Positions 59,207-64,000 of a stretch of 64,000 nt of DNA are shown one piece after another. Both the position numbers and the translations under genes were made by a program. Numbering within the stretch: the stretch's first letter is position 1; the number at the start of each line of letters is the position of its first letter. A model generated the notes under the pieces. The model was given only the letters and a program-made list of their open reading frames with translations, was not told where the DNA came from and did no database searches. Source of the stretch: Poronia punctata (taxonomy: Eukaryota; Ascomycota; Sordariomycetes; Xylariales; Xylariaceae); contig MU401560.1 in NCBI GenBank assembly GCA_022579005.1, positions 1-64,000 on the forward strand, given 5' to 3'.

Positions 59207-60379
59207 TTTTTCCCCTGATCTTTCTTTCTTTCTTTCTTTCTGATATTTCTTTCCTCTTTTTTTTTTTTTCCAAACTCTTGTAATACGTAAAATAATATAG
59301 AATCTATTATCTAGGAGGTCCAGATCGGTTCGCGATTTGTAAAAGATGTTAAAATGAGGTAAGCAAGTGTCAGAAAAACATGGAGATAGAAAAGGTAAAC
59401 AGAAAAACAAAACCAAAATAAAATCCACGCTAACCAACCTGTCAATTGCGTATGACGACGTATAACCTAACCTCCGAGAATGAAACTCGCTACGACCGGA
59501 CCGAACCAATCTCTCTTGCTTTCGGAGATATTATAATCTATGACGGCAAAAGGCTTGGCTTGCGGCACGGTACGGTACGGTACATGTTTTTTTATTTATT
59601 CTTTCTTTTTGTCCTTCCCTTCCTTTCGATGCGCTCCAATTTCGGAAAGCTCGGTGATCGTGAAACGAAGCAACTAAGGGATGTGAGACACATACACACA
59701 AATACAGGTAAACCGATAACAACATATCTTAGGACAAGACGAGATGGGAATTATTTGTTTTGGCATTCTCTTAAAACATAGGTGAGATAGATAACAGGTA
59801 ATTAGATGGACATTGTGGCCAACAAACAACATTAATTTGGTGCTACGGGAGATATATTGTGGCGGTTGTGTAACGACTCGTGGAAAGCGGCACAGTAGCT
59901 TGTTTCATGTCAAATGAAGAACTATACAGGTATCTGGTCTAGTAATTCCCCACATAGAATGTCACCTAGATATAGCGTGAAGGGATATCATATTATTATG
60001 TATAAATTTCAATATGTTGTTCATTAGAGCTACGAGGGTTGACGTTATATTCACAACCAGGGGGCTCCCGAGACAAAATAGGCTATTATATAAGATAGGT
60101 TACTGGGCTACAGTTAAAGAAAAATATACAGGAAGCCTAATATAGTCTTGTCACGATAAAAGGCACCTTTGTAGTAAGGGATGCTGACCCAATGCCTAGG
60201 CCTGGCGTCGACATATCACTGCCATATCATACTACGTTGGTACGTTTAGTCAATCTCTTCCATAGATGCGTGTCCTGGTAGAGCATGGAAACTCAACCTA
60301 CAAACTGGAAATTTATCTAGTAAGTTAGATACCTAGTATGTGACGAGATACCTACCGGTACCCCTATTCTGCTAAAGTC
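59207..60379. other. Intergenic, upstream of the PFK-2/FBPase-2 homologue
   Basis: About 1.2 kb: promoter and pyrimidine-rich leader (on the minus strand) of the PFK-2/FBPase-2 homologue, plus the 3' flank of the IDO gene. No further gene is seen. Confidence 0.45.
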
Positions 60380-61971
60380 TCACTTTCCAACACCAATACC
60401 AACACCAACACCCACACCTCTTTCCTGACAATACTTATCCACCTCCTTCCTCAGCATCTCCCTCTGTCTCCCAACAAGATCCATGATATCTCGACACTTA
60501 TCCCCCAGATCTGTAGGCCCACCCCTTCCCCCGACGTAATCATAAATCTCCACCATCTCCTCCATTATGGCTTGTAACTGGTTAGGAAGCCACGTGACGA
60601 TGGGACTCCCGCCCGTCGCCGTCGGATGCGACGTCTGTTTGAGGATATACTCGCGGGCAAAACACCAATGTCTCCATCTAAAATCCCTCACCTGATCCAA
60701 TAATTGAATCCACAACCGTCTCGACTCCAGCAGCAACAATTCCTCCTCATCTCCTTCCCCTTTTCCTTTTCCTTTCTTCTTCCCCAACGCGAAGTCCTTG
60801 ACCCCCAAATCCTCAGCCCAATTCTTCACCTCGACCAAGAACTGCCGATGATTACTAGGTCTATATTCCCTGAAATCCCTCAAAATGTCAGTGAGCGGCG
60901 TATCCGGCATCTCGATCTGCAACAGATTATCCATCAACGGAATCATGGAATCGTTGGCTCCGCTCTCGCCCCGGAAACTCATCGGTTTCCCATCATTCAC
61001 CCCTTCGTAAATAACGCCGTCGGGAAACATGGACTGCGAGGTGATGCCGAATATAAAGGTGCGGAAACTCGTGTAAGATCGCGGTTTCGATTTCCCCCAC
61101 ATGGTCTCCATGACAACGTTGACGCGCCTTAATGCTTCCAGCACGGTAAGTAGTCCCGCGTTGAATCTCGCCCTGTCGGGAAGACTGGAGAGGGCTGTCA
61201 TTGTCCCGGATACCAAGGGTCCGGAGTTCTTCACCATGTCTACGTGCACGAGCACGAATCCGGCTTCGGAAGAGGAGGGGTCCAGACCGTGCTCAAAGGC
61301 CCGGATTAGTCGGAGGTTGGAATATTCGAGTCCGAGGGATGGGTCGGCGAGACGGTAGTTGAAGAGGGCGTAGGATCCTGCGTATTCCATGAAGGGCTTG
61401 AAGCCGGTGCTAAAAGAAAAAAGGTTAAGCTACGAGAACTGAGAAACTGACTAGTGTGTGCTTTTTCTTCTTTTTTTAAGGGGGAGGGGGGAAGGAGAAG
61501 GAGAAAGAGAAAGAGAAAAGTTACATACAGCTCCGCACATCGTGAGATGGGACGCGATAACTGCGCCGGCAGGATAGTCCTACCTAACCCATACGGCTCG
61601 CCCTTGACGAAGCGCATATGACACGGCTCCAACAAGTACGCCGACGCGAGAAAGGAGTAATCGCGATACAGCGCGTTCATCATGGGGAGGTTGTCACGGT
61701 ATTTCTCCACCTGCTCCGTCAAGTCGGGCAGCTTGTTGTCTACCTCGTCGCCAAGCTGTCCGGTAGCGAGTAGACCTGGTTGACCCGACGCAGTCGTGAC
61801 AGGCATGTCCCGCAACAACTGTTCGACCGCTTCGAATTCCGCCGGCAGCGAGGCGATGGGATCCATACGCGGGAGGAAACCACGCGTGGTAGATACCATG
61901 AATGCTGGGAGGGATACATCGTCTGGTCTTGTGTCTTCTAGGACTTCCAAGGTTGTATTGGGGATGAACAT
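60380..61971 (-). CDS. Indoleamine 2,3-dioxygenase family protein
   Basis: Haem dioxygenase that opens the indole ring of L-tryptophan to N-formylkynurenine, the first step of the kynurenine/NAD pathway; cytosolic. Two exons on the minus strand, 61971-61529 and 61409-60380, joined in phase 2 across a 119-bp intron, give 490 aa. Family marks include MRFVKGEPYGLG in the N-terminal domain, a PMSFRGESGANDSMIP segment (Arg294), and the proximal haem ligand His335 in REYRPSNHRQFL. A Lys/Gly/Glu-rich insertion (KKKGKGKGEGDEEE) lies before the last helical part, and the C-terminus is a Gly/Val repeat (GVGVGVGIGVG). Fungi usually have several IDO paralogues; which class this is cannot be told here. 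Two large palindromes lie upstream. Confidence 0.88.
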
Positions 61972-62125
61972 GTTGACGGTTGAACGAGTATATATGTATA
62001 TATGTATTGTTTTCTTTTCAAGAGAGTGTTGGATGTGAAATGAAACGTTCGTTGGATGGATAGATTCTGGAAGGAAAAGTTCAATCGGTCCCGTACCCGT
62101 CAGAGTTTTCGCATATATAGACCGT

Positions 62126-62144
62126 GGCCGGAAAGGTTCCGGCC
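62126..62144. promoter_or_regulatory. CCGGAA/TTCCGG palindrome, proximal copy
   Basis: GGCCGGAA, 3-nt spacer, TTCCGGCC: an inverted repeat about 155 bp upstream of the IDO start codon. Inverted CGG/CCG half-sites are typical of Zn2Cys6 regulator sites, so this is a candidate operator. Confidence 0.5.
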
Positions 62145-62568
62145 TCGTTTTTGCATCATGGCCGGAGCGGCTATGAAGGATCAGTGACGTGTTCCTTCGG
62201 ATAAGTCTTCGCCTAGCGTTTGTCTTACAAGAGTCGCCCAACCGACTACCTACCTTCTAATCGTACACGAAAAATGACCTAACCCTAACCTACATTGGTA
62301 TGTGAATTTTCATCATCATCATATCAAGGAGGAGGAAGAGGGGGGGGAGGATGATGAGCGGGCAAAAGCATCGTAAAGTTAAGCCCCTGACTTTGAGGAG
62401 CCGATACAATCCGGCCCTTTCCTCATCTATCCAAGTAAATAGGGAGAAGGATGGGTGATTTATTGAAAACGAGAAAAAAAAGGACCGAGGCGAAGGAAAA
62501 ATGTCCGAAGTGTATTACTTAACCAGTAAGTAATAGATTCCCCGCTGAGGCCGGTTCGAGACCGATAC

Positions 62569-62589
62569 TGGCCGGAATCATTCCGGCCA
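62569..62589. promoter_or_regulatory. CCGGAA/TTCCGG palindrome, distal copy
   Basis: A perfect 21-bp palindrome (TGGCCGGAAT, C, ATTCCGGCCA) about 600 bp upstream of the IDO start. It shares the core of the proximal copy with a different spacer length. Confidence 0.5.
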
Positions 62590-63006
62590 AAACTCCGCAC
62601 ACGTGAGTCTCCACCCCACCGCCCGCCGGGCCTTTGCCTTGTGTCATCCTTATATCATTTTGCCTACATAACTTAGATTTTCACACCGACAATTGCATTG
62701 CAGGAAAGAAGAAAAAGTAGAGGATAGATAGATAGATGGATGCCGGGAGGACGAAGAGATCGTCATCATTCGGTAAAAATAAAAGAAAGTCTATTAGGGC
62801 CAAGGTGGCATATATAAGCAAAAAGAGAGGTCGTAAAAGGCTGGTTGTAAACATCCATTGAAGAAAAAAAAGCTGGGAAAACAACCGTACATATATGCCA
62901 GCCATTCCGTGTGAATAGGGGTATCCAGTAACTCCTGACACATGTTTACGAAGTGGCGCTCATGGATACCCATGTAAAACCACGTTCCATGTCAGATGCA
63001 AAAGGT

Positions 63007-63963
63007 CTAATTATTAGAAATACGCGGGGTTGGTGCAGTGGTAACGTACGTCATGGTATGGTGAAAAGTACTGTAATGATAGCGCTTGGATACCGTTGTA
63101 AAGGATGTTAGGGCTGGCACGTCTGTCTTCTTGCCCAGGGCCGCGCCTGAAGGTTTGGATACATGCAAGGTTTTCAGCAAAATCAGAGAGGAGCTGAGCG
63201 GTATTGACAATTCAGCGGGTTGAAAAGAAGCAGTAATAGTGGACAAAGTGGACGAAATGGCTGCTGAGGACGACGGGGCGGTTAGTTGAGATAGCCGACT
63301 CGGCGGATGAGACCCAGGCATCTTGGACTCTTTATATAACTTCTTAAACCTAGACGGACCCTCGGCAGGGAAACATGGACTCCAACTCGGGATCGAAGGT
63401 ATCGTGGGTCGGTCTGGCTGCAGAGCACTTGGGTGAACCGTACATGTTGTCAATACTGTCACCGTGACACGGATCATTGTTGTTAACGTCAGTTTCGAAG
63501 CTGGTTTACCGACGTCCAATGAAGTACTGCTGTGCACATCATCTGGGATAGCCCCGTAATATTTTTGGTCGTGCCTTTTCATAATTGGGGAATCAGCGGA
63601 ACTCGATAAACCCCCTACATTGATGGTCCTTAAAGGGGTATCATATCCTGGGTTCACTGTGATTGTACGAGTGCTAGTCGACGTGATAGTGATTTTTCCT
63701 CTGGAACGTCTACCGGTGCGCGTAAGTGGCGAAAAAGTGGTGATATACTCGCTTGAAGAACGTAGAGACGTCACCACGCCCATAGTGTTAGTGGAGACAT
63801 GGTCAGTTTCACTTGGTGTGATGACTCCCGAGATTGAAGTGGTCGTGGACGAGCTTTCGGTGCCGCATTTGCGAGATGACAATGGCTCGGTAGTTGATAT
63901 GACTGGATTTATTGTACTAGACGTGTAGGTCGACATAGATGTGCTCGATGTAGCCTCCGCCAT
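63007..63963 (-). CDS. Ser/Thr-rich hypothetical protein, near the window edge
   Basis: Open frame of 318 aa, very rich in Ser and Thr (over a quarter of residues by eye), with many TTS, STS and TIT stretches and hardly any Cys. There is no recognised domain, signal peptide or membrane anchor. The frame opens with an ATG 37 bp from the window end, so an upstream exon carrying a signal peptide could lie outside. The composition would suit an O-glycosylated wall or surface protein, but without a signal sequence this is a guess. RTGRRSRGK (residues about 81-89) is a basic patch. Confidence 0.45.
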   Translation of the reverse strand: MAEATSSTSMSTYTSSTINPVISTTEPLSSRKCGTESSSTTTSISGVITPSETDHVSTNTMGVVTSLRSSSEYITTFSPLTRTGRRSRGKITITSTSTRTITVNPGYDTPLRTINVGGLSSSADSPIMKRHDQKYYGAIPDDVHSSTSLDVGKPASKLTLTTMIRVTVTVLTTCTVHPSALQPDRPTIPSIPSWSPCFPAEGPSRFKKLYKESKMPGSHPPSRLSQLTAPSSSAAISSTLSTITASFQPAELSIPLSSSLILLKTLHVSKPSGAALGKKTDVPALTSFTTVSKRYHYSTFHHTMTYVTTAPTPRISNN

Positions 63964-64000
63964 AGATAAACGGAAGGAGAGTGACTGAATCGAAAGTACC

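Larger units (their letters stand above)
61972..63006. other. Intergenic, upstream of the IDO gene
   Basis: Holds the IDO promoter with two CCGGAA/TTCCGG palindromes, AG-rich tracts (near 62322-62352) and the 3' flank of the Ser/Thr-rich gene. A short ORF at 62681-62941 is hydrophobic but has no conserved feature. Confidence 0.45.

Noticed and set aside
59207..59509. In-frame N-terminal extension of the PFK-2/FBPase-2 homologue
   Set aside because: Translation is Lys-rich and repetitive and precedes a good ATG with a family-like start; read as pyrimidine-rich or purine-rich leader, not coding.
62278..62292. CCTAACCCTAACCTA, telomere-like
   Set aside because: Only about two units and inside normal genic sequence; consistent with the general CCTA-rich intergenic composition.

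Overview
The window looks like nuclear DNA of a filamentous ascomycete (Pezizomycotina, perhaps a Sordariomycete). Genes are broken by short introns of about 50-150 bp with GTRNGT-like donors, CTRAC-like branch points and YAG or AAG acceptors. There are no operons or Shine-Dalgarno sites, and the families (fungal MED1, alpha-aminoadipate reductase, Gyp1, Hrp1, fungal GH31 and GH43, fungal IDO) are those of filamentous fungi. All gene models were spliced by eye; nearly every model keeps one open frame across all junctions.

Layout: 1-3770 is a very AT-rich, gene-free block with a mutational-decay (RIP-like) signature. From 4.4 to 14.6 kb come MED1 (+), a small conserved unknown protein (-), a conserved fungal unknown protein of 239 aa (+), an NmrA-like NAD(P)-binding protein (-) and a patatin-like protein (-). 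From 16.5 to 26 kb lie a 14-exon gene for an uncharacterised zincin-like (HExxH) protein (+), the convergent lysine-biosynthesis gene for alpha-aminoadipate reductase (-) and a small C-terminally anchored membrane protein (-). A gene-poor stretch of about 5.7 kb follows. From 31.5 to 47 kb are an MFS hexose transporter (+), a caspase-like plus C2H2 zinc-finger fusion protein (+), an assembly gap, a secreted GH43 galactanase with a CBM35-like tail (+) and a secreted GH31 alpha-glucosidase (+). From 47.6 to 64 kb are a Gyp1-type Rab GAP (-), an Hrp1/Nab4-type RNA-binding protein with a 1.25-kb intron (+), an HSL-family esterase (+), a PFK-2/FBPase-2 homologue (-), an indoleamine 2,3-dioxygenase (-) and a Ser/Thr-rich protein at the edge (-).

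There is no obvious biosynthetic cluster. The transporter, GH43 and GH31 genes share a loose carbohydrate theme, and the PFK-2 homologue touches glycolytic control, but the genes have separate promoters and are better read as an ordinary chromosomal stretch.

The most unusual items are: the zincin-like protein whose HELAH motif is split by an intron and built partly from a 16-nt exon; the pseudo-caspase fused to zinc fingers; a patatin with GTGTG in place of GxSxG; a PFK-2/FBPase-2 with CHG in place of RHG; a decay block whose surviving cytosines avoid a 5' T; and two large CCGGAA/TTCCGG palindromes upstream of the IDO gene.
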